64,000 bases of DNA from an uncultured Bacteroides sp. (lineage in GTDB: Bacteria; Bacteroidota; Bacteroidia; Bacteroidales; Bacteroidaceae). The stretch is taken from NCBI RefSeq assembly GCF_959029255.1, contig NZ_CAUFUE010000001.1, positions 62,001 through 126,000 of the forward strand, given 5' to 3'. The notes beneath the pieces are model-generated. The model saw only the letters and a program-made list of their open reading frames with translations. It was not told the origin of the DNA and searched no databases. The first letter of the stretch is position 1; every line of letters begins with the position of its first letter. Positions 16,969 to 25,860 of this stretch are shown here, piece after piece. The translations under genes and the position numbers were made by a program.

Positions 16969-17958
16969 TTATTGAGGGTTTTCCACTTGTGTCGGAACCA
17001 CTACCCAACCATTGATATAGATGATACTGTTAAAGTCGAAAGAACCGTTATTGTCAAGAGTTAATTGCAATGAGTAGTTGTTTTCCCTGTCAAGAAACTC
17101 CTGGTCGTCCATTTTCATGGAATAATTGTCTTTTATTTTCAATAGGTAGTCTACAAGCCGGATATCTATTATCTGCCGGTTATCGCTATTATCGACAACC
17201 ACCAGATGTGCATTGGAATCAGCCATAAGCCTGGAAGTGGCAATTTTATAATATACGCCTGAACCGTGTGTGTTCGTACCATACGTCCAATGCCGGTAAG
17301 TAACCGCTTCCGAAGGTATATTGTCGTAACCGAGACGTCGGTTATTGTCGGTAATGAAAATCGAAAATTTTTCCGGACTCCCGACTGTCGGTCCCGAAAG
17401 TGACACGCTGATGTTTTTGGTGTCTTCCACGAGCGATATGGTAATCTCTTGTTCAATATCGGTAGTCGAAGCGCTCTCGACCATGACAGAACTTAGATTG
17501 CCGTTGAAAATCAAAGGAAGAGGAGATGAACTGACGTGCCTGTTTCCCTCGAGGGTGGTTGTCAACATCATATATAGTTCCTCTTTCGTGGAAGGCAGGT
17601 AATTGTTCAGTTCGTATCCGTTATTGTCACCCAACCCACACCATGACACAAAATCATACTTTCCCGGTGCCACATCTGCCGGAAGGAAGAAGTCGGTACC
17701 GGACAGAGATTCTCCCTCACGTGAATCGTGCCATGCCAGAGAACCGTCACAATCAAAGGCCCAGACATCCACCGAACGAACATTCTCGCTGAATAAATCA
17801 CGGAAGTCCATGTTGAGATCATACACGAAACGAACTTTCACGTTATTGCGGCAAGGTCTCAGGTCATCGTCATAAATAACGCTACACGAAGCCGCAAGGA
17901 TAGGTAGCACGATAGCTAACACCCTAAATCTCAGATTGTTTATAAGGATATGTTTCAT
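16969..17958 (-). CDS. mfa2: FimB/Mfa2-family fimbrial anchor subunit
   Basis: A 329-residue lipoprotein with lipobox LAASC near residue 25. The mature N-terminus has the family pattern YDDDLRPCRNNVKVRFVYDL and DVWAFDCDG, typical of Mfa2/FimB proteins that anchor the fimbria to the outer membrane and limit its length. Two beta-domain repeats as in fimbrillins can be inferred. It follows the major subunit gene after a 98-bp gap with a stable hairpin and overlaps nothing. It acts at the cell surface, joined to the base of the Mfa1 polymer. Confidence 0.9.
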   Translation of the reverse strand: MKHILINNLRFRVLAIVLPILAASCSVIYDDDLRPCRNNVKVRFVYDLNMDFRDLFSENVRSVDVWAFDCDGSLAWHDSREGESLSGTDFFLPADVAPGKYDFVSWCGLGDNNGYELNNYLPSTKEELYMMLTTTLEGNRHVSSSPLPLIFNGNLSSVMVESASTTDIEQEITISLVEDTKNISVSLSGPTVGSPEKFSIFITDNNRRLGYDNIPSEAVTYRHWTYGTNTHGSGVYYKIATSRLMADSNAHLVVVDNSDNRQIIDIRLVDYLLKIKDNYSMKMDDQEFLDRENNYSLQLTLDNNGSFDFNSIIYINGWVVVPTQVENPQ

Positions 17959-17983
17959 TGTGTCTCGAATCTTAGTAGTGAAC

Positions 17984-18006
17984 CGAGGGGATATTTCTTC
18001 CCCTCG
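17984..18006 (-). other. Stem-loop between major and anchor subunit genes
   Basis: CGAGGGG at 17984-17990 pairs perfectly with CCCCTCG at 18000-18006 around a 9-base loop. It lies just downstream of the major subunit gene in the transcript and has no T-run, so it is more likely to protect the 3' end of the major-subunit message than to terminate fully. Confidence 0.6.
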
Positions 18007-18056
18007 ACTCTATAAAAATCATTTTTCGGCTATGGCCGGAAAATAGGGTGGGAATA

Positions 18057-19985
18057 TTACAAATTAACCGTTTGCTTGGGAACCATGGCCCATTTCAGAA
18101 TATTCACCCTGTATTTTACATAGTAATCCTTCGTCTCTGAGGGCGGAATAATTGGATCGCCGGGATTTCCAATACCGGTACCCAGACCCTCTATAGATTC
18201 CACTTCGATATTATAGGCATGGTTACGTACCATTCCGAAATCACCCACACGAACTATACTCCAGTCGATTTTTGGTAACGTTTTTTGTTTGTTTTCACTT
18301 CTATACCATCCCAAATGTTTTATCGGTATGTTGAAATAGGCTTGTCCCTTATTGTAGAAACTAGCAAAACCCAACTGCTGGATTAGAGCAAGATTGACTT
18401 TTTTCAAGCTAGCGGCATCATTAATCGGGCTATATCCGCTACCGCTGGCATAATAAAGCTCGTCTGTGGGAACTCCCGTGAGTTGAAGGGTCTGATGCCT
18501 GGAAGCCACTTTCATATCTGTTGCCCCCTCAATTGTGGGATCAGCTGCCAAAACTGTTTTTTGGGGATGTTCAATGATGATTTCAGGATATTTGGTACCT
18601 TTAAGATCGTCTTTAGTAAGCCTTATAAATTTATCATTTTCTTTTTTGTACAATACACTCTGTAGCTCCATAAACCGATCCTTCATCGTCATACCATTAT
18701 CAGCATCAGACGCTAGTTTGGGGAAGACGAAGAACTTGCCATTAGCATCCTTCTGAAAGGTGTAGAAGTCTATGGCTTTATTATTTATGGTATAATACCC
18801 TTTGAGGACAATGGAAGCAACGGCAGCCGCAGGATTTCCCGAATTTAGGGCATTGCTGCCGACTGTCGCCTCCCTGTAATACTGGGGCTCCGATCCGTTA
18901 AGAACGTTTTTCCATTGATATCCGTCAGGCTTGATATAATCAAGGTTCTCATTTCCAGTTACATCAGATGACACTTCGGGATAATATTTAACAAAATATG
19001 CCGGTGAAACAGCCCAATATGAGCGGTGATACTCGTAATTGTTCCATTGCCAGTCACCATTCTGTTTATTGATAATATCGTTCGCATCTTTATAATTGAA
19101 ATCATTAGCGCGAATTGTTCCTGGTGTGACATCAGGTTGCCTGAACGATTTAACCATATAGGTCTCTTTTGTCTGGGCGTTTACATCCCAACCGTCAATG
19201 TTAAAAGTCAAATCATAACTGGAGTTATCTCTGATGGTACCAGTTGCTGAAGTATATTTCTGATTGATTGTGGTTCCGGTATAAATATTATCTTTTAGTT
19301 TGAAGGTCATACGTACTGCACGACGTTCGACATAAATGTCCACTCCGGCTGTAGCTTCGTCTGCCTCTTTTTTGGTTTCATAAACCTTACCGCTTACACT
19401 AACGGCTACCTCAGGCATTGTAGTGGATTCTGTGTCCGGATAATATACAGAATTACTCATTGGGAACAATCCTTCGTCACTCTTCACTCTGTTCCTCGTG
19501 ACAGTCTGAATGATACTCAGTGGCTTCTGAATGTCATTCAATGAAATCGGATTGACGTAACACATCACTTTTGTAGGTTTGTTCTGACCCTTCAATAGGG
19601 ATACGGCTACTGTGTTCTCGAAGAATTTTTCCACGCTTGGTTGGAGAGTTCCACTGTTTTTATTACCACTGAGATCCACATTCACGATATTACCCACAAT
19701 GTTGCCCTCATCATCATAAAACACAAAATAGATAGTGGAGACTTCTGATTCTTTTCCTTGTCCATTCTGAAAATCATCTTCTGCAACAGGATTTCCATCT
19801 TTATCGGCAGAACGGGTGCCGGTAGCGTTTTTGCCGTGAACAGCGACTTTCACGTAAACTGTCCGGTTTTCCTGTACGACATCGTTGTCATTATTTTTAC
19901 TTTCTATAATCGGGTTGTCAGCGGAACAGGATGCGAACAGACCCAAAAATGCGACAATGGTCGCAATCTTTGATAATTTACTCAT
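18057..19985 (-). CDS. mfa1: Mfa1-family major fimbrial subunit
   Basis: A 642-residue lipoprotein precursor: lipobox ASCS near residue 19-22, mature region with RTVYVKVAVHGKNATGTRS and the STIYFVFYDDEGNIVG strand found in Mfa1/fimbrillin proteins. An arginine-rich segment (YVERRAVRM, about 222-230) is near a fimbrillin-type domain boundary. The C-terminal part has GDFGMVRNHAYNIEVESI and the final KWAMVPKQTVNL strand used for donor-strand exchange. It is the polymerising shaft protein of type V fimbriae. Third gene of the operon, 49 bp after the DUF3868 gene. Longer than P. gingivalis Mfa1 (about 560), within the range for Bacteroides. Confidence 0.9.
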   Translation of the reverse strand: MSKLSKIATIVAFLGLFASCSADNPIIESKNNDNDVVQENRTVYVKVAVHGKNATGTRSADKDGNPVAEDDFQNGQGKESEVSTIYFVFYDDEGNIVGNIVNVDLSGNKNSGTLQPSVEKFFENTVAVSLLKGQNKPTKVMCYVNPISLNDIQKPLSIIQTVTRNRVKSDEGLFPMSNSVYYPDTESTTMPEVAVSVSGKVYETKKEADEATAGVDIYVERRAVRMTFKLKDNIYTGTTINQKYTSATGTIRDNSSYDLTFNIDGWDVNAQTKETYMVKSFRQPDVTPGTIRANDFNYKDANDIINKQNGDWQWNNYEYHRSYWAVSPAYFVKYYPEVSSDVTGNENLDYIKPDGYQWKNVLNGSEPQYYREATVGSNALNSGNPAAAVASIVLKGYYTINNKAIDFYTFQKDANGKFFVFPKLASDADNGMTMKDRFMELQSVLYKKENDKFIRLTKDDLKGTKYPEIIIEHPQKTVLAADPTIEGATDMKVASRHQTLQLTGVPTDELYYASGSGYSPINDAASLKKVNLALIQQLGFASFYNKGQAYFNIPIKHLGWYRSENKQKTLPKIDWSIVRVGDFGMVRNHAYNIEVESIEGLGTGIGNPGDPIIPPSETKDYYVKYRVNILKWAMVPKQTVNL

Positions 19986-20034
19986 GATAAAAAAAATTAA
20001 TTAGTATATTTTGGGGTTCTTCACGTAATACATG

Positions 20035-21501
20035 TTAATCCTTCGGCATGTTGTCCAGGAAGGTCACGGTACCTTTATCATCTTCAATAGAGCGTATTTG
20101 GACTATTGCCTCACCGGCTTGAGGATATCCACTGTCGTCGGCCCGACGTAGATTTTGCAAAGCACCGGGATAATCTCCTTGCAAGGCGAGGAAGATTCCC
20201 CGGGCGTATTCGGCCTCCGGAGTTGAGCCTGCACGGTTTAGATAAGTACCGGCCTTCGGGAAGTCGCCGCTTGCCATGGAGGCCATGGCGGCATTGAGGT
20301 TGGCCACCTCGCTATCGGGGTAAATCGATGCAGCCAGTTCAAAAGCTGCGGCGTATTCGGGCGACCCTTCCGGATAGGAAATTGCACCGATGAACAGCTC
20401 GTTCAGACTCAGGTTACTGGGACGATCTTGCATTATGCGCCGTATCTCGGTTATGTCGGTATACTTGCGTACGTTGTATGTAATCCTATAATCGGTATGA
20501 CGTAACGAAGGATATACATTCCTGAGTAGGTAGCGGTACTGTTCGGGATAAGTTGATTTAAGTACCCATTCTTTGTTGTCGGGCTTGCGGTCCGAATCGA
20601 TGATTGCAAGTATGGCATCACGTTCGGTCATATCCGAGTTTGCTACCCAATTGCGTAATCCCGCCCAGTCTTCCGGCACTGACGATACGTGTATCAATCC
20701 TGGGTTGAGCGGAAAACGGGAGAGTACATATTCCCTTACCGCCGCAGTACGACCCTTGGCCAGACGCTTGTTATTGGTGTATGGCCCTTCGGGGGACGCA
20801 TAGCCGGTGATAGTTATGCCATGTATGGTGGAGTCGAGATCATTGTGTATGTTTTGGAACGTTTGGAGTATTTTCTGCAGTTCGCCGTGATTATCCATGT
20901 AGTCCGAATCTATCTCAATACGATTCACTCGAAAATTGACGTATGCACGACCGGAGAGGTTGAATACTTTTATGGTATCGACTGGGGGTGTCACGTAACG
21001 GAAATCCGCCTGGAATGCTTTCTTGCGCCAGTCCATTTTTGCCAGAGGAATCACTACGGGATCTTCGGGCACATTACCGTCACAGTAACACGACGCTACT
21101 TCGACGAAATTGAGACGTGAGTGTTCCATCCACTCCCTGTAGGGTATGGAAACGGAATAAGTCTGATCGCTGCCTTTACCGGCACGTAACAGTATCGTGG
21201 ACGAATCCGAATTGTCTCCGTCGCGAACAACCTGATACCACGCGTTTTTACCGGCTACGGTAAACGGACGCATGGACACGGAATCTTTGCCGTCAGCTGA
21301 TATGATCATGGGCATTACGGTAGTTTTATGTTCGAGGCCGAGACGCCAGTCTCGTGGATGTATGGTAAAGGAGATATCAATACAAGTGTCATTTTTTATA
21401 ATCAATACATCGGAGACATGTATCCGATTGATATCTTGAGCGTAGACAGAGACACCTAACAGTATGGTCGCTGTCAAAGTTATTGTTTTAAGAAATTCCA
21501 T
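20035..21501 (-). CDS. DUF3868 protein with OmpA-like and TPR segments
   Basis: A 488-residue exported protein. After a signal peptide (cleavage near VYAQD, residue 22) comes the DUF3868 region (about 23-240), then an OmpA-like stretch (about 240-350; HGITITGYASPEGPYTNNKRLAKGRTAAVREYV is split around 240-270, carrying the family GYASPEG motif), and a C-terminal region rich in Ala/Gly helices resembling TPRs. Genes of this type regularly precede the Mfa1 gene in Bacteroides fimbrial operons. A role in assembly at the outer membrane or anchoring to peptidoglycan is inferred from the OmpA-like part. Confidence 0.85.
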   Translation of the reverse strand: MEFLKTITLTATILLGVSVYAQDINRIHVSDVLIIKNDTCIDISFTIHPRDWRLGLEHKTTVMPMIISADGKDSVSMRPFTVAGKNAWYQVVRDGDNSDSSTILLRAGKGSDQTYSVSIPYREWMEHSRLNFVEVASCYCDGNVPEDPVVIPLAKMDWRKKAFQADFRYVTPPVDTIKVFNLSGRAYVNFRVNRIEIDSDYMDNHGELQKILQTFQNIHNDLDSTIHGITITGYASPEGPYTNNKRLAKGRTAAVREYVLSRFPLNPGLIHVSSVPEDWAGLRNWVANSDMTERDAILAIIDSDRKPDNKEWVLKSTYPEQYRYLLRNVYPSLRHTDYRITYNVRKYTDITEIRRIMQDRPSNLSLNELFIGAISYPEGSPEYAAAFELAASIYPDSEVANLNAAMASMASGDFPKAGTYLNRAGSTPEAEYARGIFLALQGDYPGALQNLRRADDSGYPQAGEAIVQIRSIEDDKGTVTFLDNMPKD

Positions 21502-21513
21502 ATCGGTGTCATA

Positions 21514-22098
21514 TTAAAACAGATAAACAATATTGAGGGCGGCTTTTGTCGGACCCAGATAATTATGGGGGCGGTTGGAGTCTATTTTCTTACCGCATTT
21601 GGCGCAGGGATATGAATCGAACCGCGTGTAGATCCAGCCGATACCTATCTCTGCCTCTAGATTCCAGTGCTTGCCCAGTATCCAGTCATAACCGTAGGCT
21701 ATCCCCGCTCCCACTCCCCAACCCTGGTAACGGCGATTATCGAGTTTACGAAAATCACTACCGAGGAACTTGAAGTCGAGGTCAAGGTTGGCGAAATTGT
21801 ATTGTCCGCCTAGAAGATGCATTCCCATAAAATGACCGGCGAAGCGTCGGCAAAACCAATAACGTATTTCCGGCTGCACCAACCAGTGCTTCCACTTGTG
21901 ACTGTCGATAGTCCAAGCATTGATTTCGCCAGTAACGTCAATAGTCCAGCGAGACGCCAGCCCCACCTCTACACCAAGGTTGGGAGACAGGAGAACATCA
22001 TTGAATAGGTTAGTCTTGAGAGCTATTTCCTGTGCCTTAATGTTTGAAAACAGCGCCAACATGACCACCATGATAGTCAATTTGAGTCTCATTTTCAT
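21514..22098 (-). CDS. DUF3575 outer-membrane protein
   Basis: A 194-residue protein with a signal peptide (cleavage after about NIKAQ, residue 23) and alternating hydrophobic strands typical of a small beta-barrel: IALKTNLFNDVLLSPNLGVEVGL, EIRYWFCRRFAGHFMG, GWGVGAGIAYGYDWILG, and the final aromatic LNIVYLF, the usual outer-membrane C-terminal signal. A CAKCGKK motif is present near residue 168. DUF3575 genes stand first in Bacteroides fimbrial operons of this kind. It is the gene nearest the invertible promoter, 117 bp from the left repeat. Confidence 0.85.
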   Translation of the reverse strand: MKMRLKLTIMVVMLALFSNIKAQEIALKTNLFNDVLLSPNLGVEVGLASRWTIDVTGEINAWTIDSHKWKHWLVQPEIRYWFCRRFAGHFMGMHLLGGQYNFANLDLDFKFLGSDFRKLDNRRYQGWGVGAGIAYGYDWILGKHWNLEAEIGIGWIYTRFDSYPCAKCGKKIDSNRPHNYLGPTKAALNIVYLF

Positions 22099-22214
22099 AA
22101 TCTGTTACAGTACATTTGTTTTATAGTTCCTATACAATATAATATCCATTCACAATTTGTCCTGACACACGACCTTTAGGTGAGGTCGTTCAACAGAGAG
22201 ATATTTTCAACCAC

Positions 22215-22428
22215 TTCTCTTATTAAGAGAAAGATAAAATAATATCTTCTTAACATCCAGGGAAGTATACTTTAAGAACAACAGATTTACATAACAAAAT
22301 CCCATATTACTTAACATTCAGGCTCAATTTATTTTATATACGAAAGCCGTTTTTTATTGTTTTTCATTGTCGTTTTCAGTATTTTCTTTATTTTTGCAGC
22401 TGCTATGCTAATTCTCTTAATAAGAGAA
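22215..22428. other. Invertible promoter segment of the fimbrial operon (OFF orientation)
   Basis: TTCTCTTATTAAGAGAA at 22215-22231 and its exact reverse complement TTCTCTTAATAAGAGAA at 22412-22428 enclose 180 bp. Each repeat is itself nearly palindromic, as tyrosine-recombinase sites often are. The segment lies between the first fimbrial gene and the recombinase gene. The only consensus promoter inside points right, away from the fimbrial genes. I find no TAnnTTTG promoter facing the operon between 22099 and 22411, so the operon reads as OFF in this assembly. The remainder of the 22099-22467 gap shows nothing else. Confidence 0.8.
22366..22396 (+). promoter_or_regulatory. Promoter in the fimbrial invertible segment, facing away
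   Basis: TATTTTTG at 22389-22396 matches TAnnTTTG, with ATTG at 22366-22369 as a weaker -33 element and 19 bp between them. Its position near the right repeat means inversion would place it near the left repeat, facing the DUF3575 gene. Confidence 0.7.
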
Positions 22429-22467
22429 CCTTACAATTCCCCCAGTAAAATTCCTATATTTTTTCAA

Positions 22468-23676
22468 TCATAAAGATTTCAGTATTTGGCAATTAGCCCT
22501 ATCCACGGCAGACGTATCCAGCGAAGCTAGATAAATTTGCGTGGTCTTCTCAGAACTGTGCCCCATCGCTTCACTGATGGTTGCCAGCGGTATATTCTTG
22601 CTTTTGGCTATGGAAGCCCATGCGTGGCGCGCGACATAGCTTGTCAGGGGAATAACTAGTCCCAAGCTCTCACCCAGTTTTTTCAGCTTGTCATTGACCA
22701 GATGTGCCGCATTTTTGTACTGTTGACGTTCGTCCACATCCGTGTTTCTTATTATCGGCAGGAGATAGGGACTCTCCCCCGTATCATATTTGTCGATAAT
22801 CTCCTGCATGGGTCTTTCCCATTTGATGAAGAGTAGTTGGCCCGTTTTCTGCCTGCGATATGAGAGGATACCGTTTTGCAGGTTTCTCTTTTTCAGGTAA
22901 GACATATCGATGAATGACATCCCACGTGTGTAGAACGAGAACATGAAGATGTCCCGAGCGAAGTCCATGGCCGGGAACAACGTCAGGTCAAGCTCTTTAA
23001 TCTGACGGATGATTTTCAGGGGTATGGCTCGTTTGACGGTTTTGCCAATTCCGGTGTATACATGTTTGAAAGGATTGCACTGCACGGTCAGTTCCTTTTC
23101 GACGGCCCGGTTGTAGATGGCTCGTAATCCCCGCATATAATAGGAAGAAGTATTCGGACACACTTCATTCGCATTCAGAAAGATTTCATATCCAACCATC
23201 AGATTGGAGTCTACCTCGTCCAAAGGTACATCCTTCTCTTTGCGAAATCGTCCGAAGCTGTTCAAGACGGTCGTATACCGTTCTGCAGTTTGTTTTTTGC
23301 CGATTTGCATTAATTGTTGGACAAGTTCTCGACCAAACGCTATAAATCCTCGGGAATCCGGGGAGGTGAGGAAGCGCTCTGCCACCTCTTCAGCGGTATA
23401 GTTCCGGTCTGTCCATTCAAGACGGACAATAATATCTTTGAAACGTTTGATATCCTTCTCTAAGATACCTTTCAACGAGGTGAGATAACTCCTGCGGCTA
23501 TTTTCCGTATCAAGCGGGATGATGATTTTTGAGTTCACCGCATCCCATTCATTCGGATAAAGTTTGTAACCTGAATTGACTTGTCGTGCCACGCGGCCGT
23601 GAATTACCTGATAAAATACTGCACCCTCCCTCGTTGGGACGGAAGAAGTACGAAATTTGATTTTTACTGTTGCCAT
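22468..23676 (-). CDS. Tyrosine recombinase, probable fimbrial DNA invertase
   Basis: A 402-residue phage-integrase family protein with the Bacteroides layout: N-terminal arm-type domain (residues 1-90, KIKFRTSSVPTREGAVFYQV), SAM-like core-binding domain (about 105-205) and C-terminal catalytic domain. Catalytic positions visible are Arg in FYTRGMSFIDM (box I), the ARHAW segment in TSYVARHAWAS, His in EAMGHSSEKTT and the tyrosine nucleophile in TQIYLASLD. It lies upstream of the fimbrial operon and next to a pair of inverted repeats around a promoter, so I infer that it inverts that segment. It could also be the integrase of an island ending at the nearby tRNA-Gly. Confidence 0.88.
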   Translation of the reverse strand: MATVKIKFRTSSVPTREGAVFYQVIHGRVARQVNSGYKLYPNEWDAVNSKIIIPLDTENSRRSYLTSLKGILEKDIKRFKDIIVRLEWTDRNYTAEEVAERFLTSPDSRGFIAFGRELVQQLMQIGKKQTAERYTTVLNSFGRFRKEKDVPLDEVDSNLMVGYEIFLNANEVCPNTSSYYMRGLRAIYNRAVEKELTVQCNPFKHVYTGIGKTVKRAIPLKIIRQIKELDLTLFPAMDFARDIFMFSFYTRGMSFIDMSYLKKRNLQNGILSYRRQKTGQLLFIKWERPMQEIIDKYDTGESPYLLPIIRNTDVDERQQYKNAAHLVNDKLKKLGESLGLVIPLTSYVARHAWASIAKSKNIPLATISEAMGHSSEKTTQIYLASLDTSAVDRANCQILKSL

Positions 23677-23977
23677 ATTACATATATTAATATCAATATT
23701 CTGTTATAAATGAAGTGCCTGACAAGCTATCTGTACATAAAGCCTTCTTGCCAAACAGTAAAGTTATAAGAGTCAGAATGAATGATATTAATACATGCAA
23801 TGATTTTAACTATTTTCGCTTTAAAGAATTATAATTCGTCACTGAAAAATGAAGAAGAAGCTTATAAAAAGGACTGAAATTTGAATACTACTCAATTGGG
23901 GATTTGCATAGAATTTGCACACAAAGATATGATTAAAGGGGGATAAAAGGGTTTAAAAGCGGTATGTTGTGTAGCAT

Positions 23978-24017
23978 ATATAAAGAAAATAGGCAGTCAC
24001 ATTAACTGTAACTGCCT
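23978..24017 (-). terminator. Rho-independent terminator after tRNA-Gly
   Basis: AGGCAGT at 23991-23997 pairs with ACTGCCT at 24011-24017. On the minus strand the stem is followed by ATTTTCTTTATAT, a T-rich run, placing a simple terminator just past the tRNA 3' end. The rest of 23677-23977 holds a possible leftward -7 element (CAAAGATA at 23922-23929, read on the minus strand) for the recombinase gene and nothing else that I can support. Confidence 0.7.
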
Positions 24018-24031
24018 GATTTTCAGCGAGA

Positions 24032-24103
24032 GCGGAAAACGGGACTCGAACCCGCGACCCTCAGCTTGGGAAGCTGATGCTCTACCAACTGAGCTACTTC
24101 CGC
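24032..24103 (-). tRNA. tRNA-Gly (anticodon CCC)
   Basis: The 72-nt cloverleaf folds fully: acceptor GCGGAAG with TTTCCGC, D-arm GCTC...GAGC, anticodon stem TCAGC/GCTGA around loop TTCCCAA (anticodon CCC, reading GGG), and T-arm with TTCGAGT. CCA is not encoded. A leftward promoter is plausible at 24136-24143 (TATCTTTG on the minus strand). Confidence 0.95.
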
Positions 24104-24206
24104 GAATTTTGTTTCCATTGACTTGAAAACGGGGGCAAAGATAATGAAATCTTTTAAAAAGAAACAAGAGATATTCGATTTATTTCCTGCTTTTTTAATT
24201 ACATTA

Positions 24207-24238
24207 CTTGCCACTACCATGGAAATCATGTACATTTG
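24207..24238 (+). promoter_or_regulatory. Promoter of the cobU operon
   Basis: TACATTTG at 24231-24238 matches the -7 consensus; CTTG at 24207-24210 is a near -33 element, 20 bp upstream. The first gene starts 26 bp further on, leaving no room for a riboswitch, so this cob operon is not under the B12 riboswitch control seen later in the window. Confidence 0.65.
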
Positions 24239-24263
24239 CTTCCCGTAAACTTCAGAATAATCA

Positions 24264-24776
24264 ATGGGAAGAATTATACTTATTACCGGTGGAGCCCGTT
24301 CGGGTAAAAGCAGTTATGCGGAAAAACTGGCGCTTGGCTTCTCTCCCAGCCCGGTTTATGTTGCTACGGCACGTATATGGGATGAGGAGTTTAGGAAAAG
24401 GGTGCTGCGGCATCAGGAAAGACGGGGGCCGGAATGGACGAATATAGAGGAAGAAAAAGAATTGAGCCGTCATTCGTTGTCAGGGAGAACGGTATTGATA
24501 GATTGCGTAACCCTTTGGTGTACAAACTTTTTCTTCGACTTGAATGCCGATATAGACTTGGCGCTGGCTGCCGTTGAAGAGGAGTTTAATCGTTTCACCG
24601 CACAAGATGCCACATTTATCTTTGTTACCAATGAAATAGGTATGGGAGGCACATCGGATAATGAAATTCAACGGAAATTTACCGATATGCAAGGATGGAT
24701 GAATCAATATATAGCCGCAAAGGCCGACGAGGTTATCCTGATGGTATCCGGTATTCCTGTGAAAATTAAGGATTGA
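24264..24776 (+). CDS. cobU: Adenosylcobinamide kinase / cobinamide-phosphate guanylyltransferase
   Basis: A 170-residue protein, the family length. The P-loop GGARSGKS is at residues 9-16, and the histidine that becomes guanylylated is in RHQERR (His50), as in Salmonella CobU. The motif TNEIGMGG follows in the C-terminal half. It phosphorylates adenosylcobinamide and then adds GMP to make adenosylcobinamide-GDP, activating the corrin ring for attachment of the nucleotide loop. It is first in the operon cobU-cobT-cobS-(cobC), with a promoter directly upstream. Confidence 0.95.
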   Translation: MGRIILITGGARSGKSSYAEKLALGFSPSPVYVATARIWDEEFRKRVLRHQERRGPEWTNIEEEKELSRHSLSGRTVLIDCVTLWCTNFFFDLNADIDLALAAVEEEFNRFTAQDATFIFVTNEIGMGGTSDNEIQRKFTDMQGWMNQYIAAKADEVILMVSGIPVKIKD

Positions 24777-24820
24777 GAAAGAAAGAGAAGCGAAAAATAA
24801 TTTAATAGTAAATAAATACA

Positions 24821-25858
24821 ATGAAAACATTTCATATTACACGCCCCGACGAAGCTATCCGCCCGGCATTGATAGACAAAATCAACAATCTCACCAAACC
24901 CAAAGGGTCTTTAGGAACACTGGAAGAACTGGCTCTGCAAATCGGACTGATACAACAAACACTGACACCAAGTTTGCAACATCCGCAGAATATTATTTTT
25001 GCCGCCGATCATGGTATTGTGGAAGAAGGTGTGAGCCTTTCACCCAAAGAAATCACCTGGCAGCAAATCAGTAATTTCCTTCATGGAGGTGCCGGAGTCA
25101 ACTTTCTTTGTAGGCAGCATGGGTTCACTTTGAAGATTGTGGATGCCGGGGTAGATTATGACTTGCCTTACGAAAAAGGAATCATCAATATGAAAGTGCG
25201 CAAGGGCACGCGGAGCTATCTGCACGAAGCTGCCATGACGGAGAATGAAATGGAACTCTGTCTGGAACGGGGTGCGGAAATAGTACGCCGTTGCCACGAC
25301 GAGGGAAGTAATGTGCTCAGTTTTGGTGAAATGGGTATTGGTAATACCTCCTCCTCTTCCCTATGGATGACTTGTTTTACCGGCATACCACTGGAGCAAT
25401 GTGTAGGTGCCGGCAGCGGACTGGATAACGAAGGGATACGTCATAAATATGAAGTGCTGAAACAATCATTGGATAATTATAAAGGGGACGGTTCCGCCTA
25501 CGACATTATCCGCTATTTTGGTGGTTTGGAAATGGTGATGGCGGTAGGTGCCATGCTACAGGCCGCTGAATTGAAAATGGTGATTTTGGTAGATGGATTT
25601 ATCATGACGAATTGTATACTTGCTGCCGGAAAATTGCATCCTGAGGTGATGGACTATGCAATCTTCGGGCATTGTGGAGATGAAACAGGACATAAATCAG
25701 TACTTGATAAGATAGGCGCTAAACCATTGCTGAACCTAGGATTAAGACTTGGGGAAGGAACTGGCGCTATCTGCGCTTACCCGATAGTTGAGTCGGCAGT
25801 ACGGATGATTAACGAGATGGATAATTTTGCGCACGCTTCCATTACGAAATATTTTTGA
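24821..25858 (+). CDS. cobT: Nicotinate-nucleotide:dimethylbenzimidazole phosphoribosyltransferase
   Basis: A 345-residue CobT, typical length about 350. Family motifs are present: KPKGSLGTLEELA (residues 27-39), FAADHGIVEEGVSLSPKE, GEMGIGNTSSSS, and the C-terminal LRLGEGTGA with the catalytic-base glutamate (Glu312 by my count). It makes alpha-ribazole phosphate (or analogue) from a lower-ligand base and nicotinate mononucleotide. It follows cobU after 44 bp and is followed at once by cobS. Which base it prefers cannot be deduced from the sequence. Confidence 0.95.
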   Translation: MKTFHITRPDEAIRPALIDKINNLTKPKGSLGTLEELALQIGLIQQTLTPSLQHPQNIIFAADHGIVEEGVSLSPKEITWQQISNFLHGGAGVNFLCRQHGFTLKIVDAGVDYDLPYEKGIINMKVRKGTRSYLHEAAMTENEMELCLERGAEIVRRCHDEGSNVLSFGEMGIGNTSSSSLWMTCFTGIPLEQCVGAGSGLDNEGIRHKYEVLKQSLDNYKGDGSAYDIIRYFGGLEMVMAVGAMLQAAELKMVILVDGFIMTNCILAAGKLHPEVMDYAIFGHCGDETGHKSVLDKIGAKPLLNLGLRLGEGTGAICAYPIVESAVRMINEMDNFAHASITKYF

Positions 25859-25860
25859 GT

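Noticed and set aside
24104..24263. Riboswitch in front of cobU
   Set aside because: The leader is only about 25 nt after the promoter and has no B12-box sequence.
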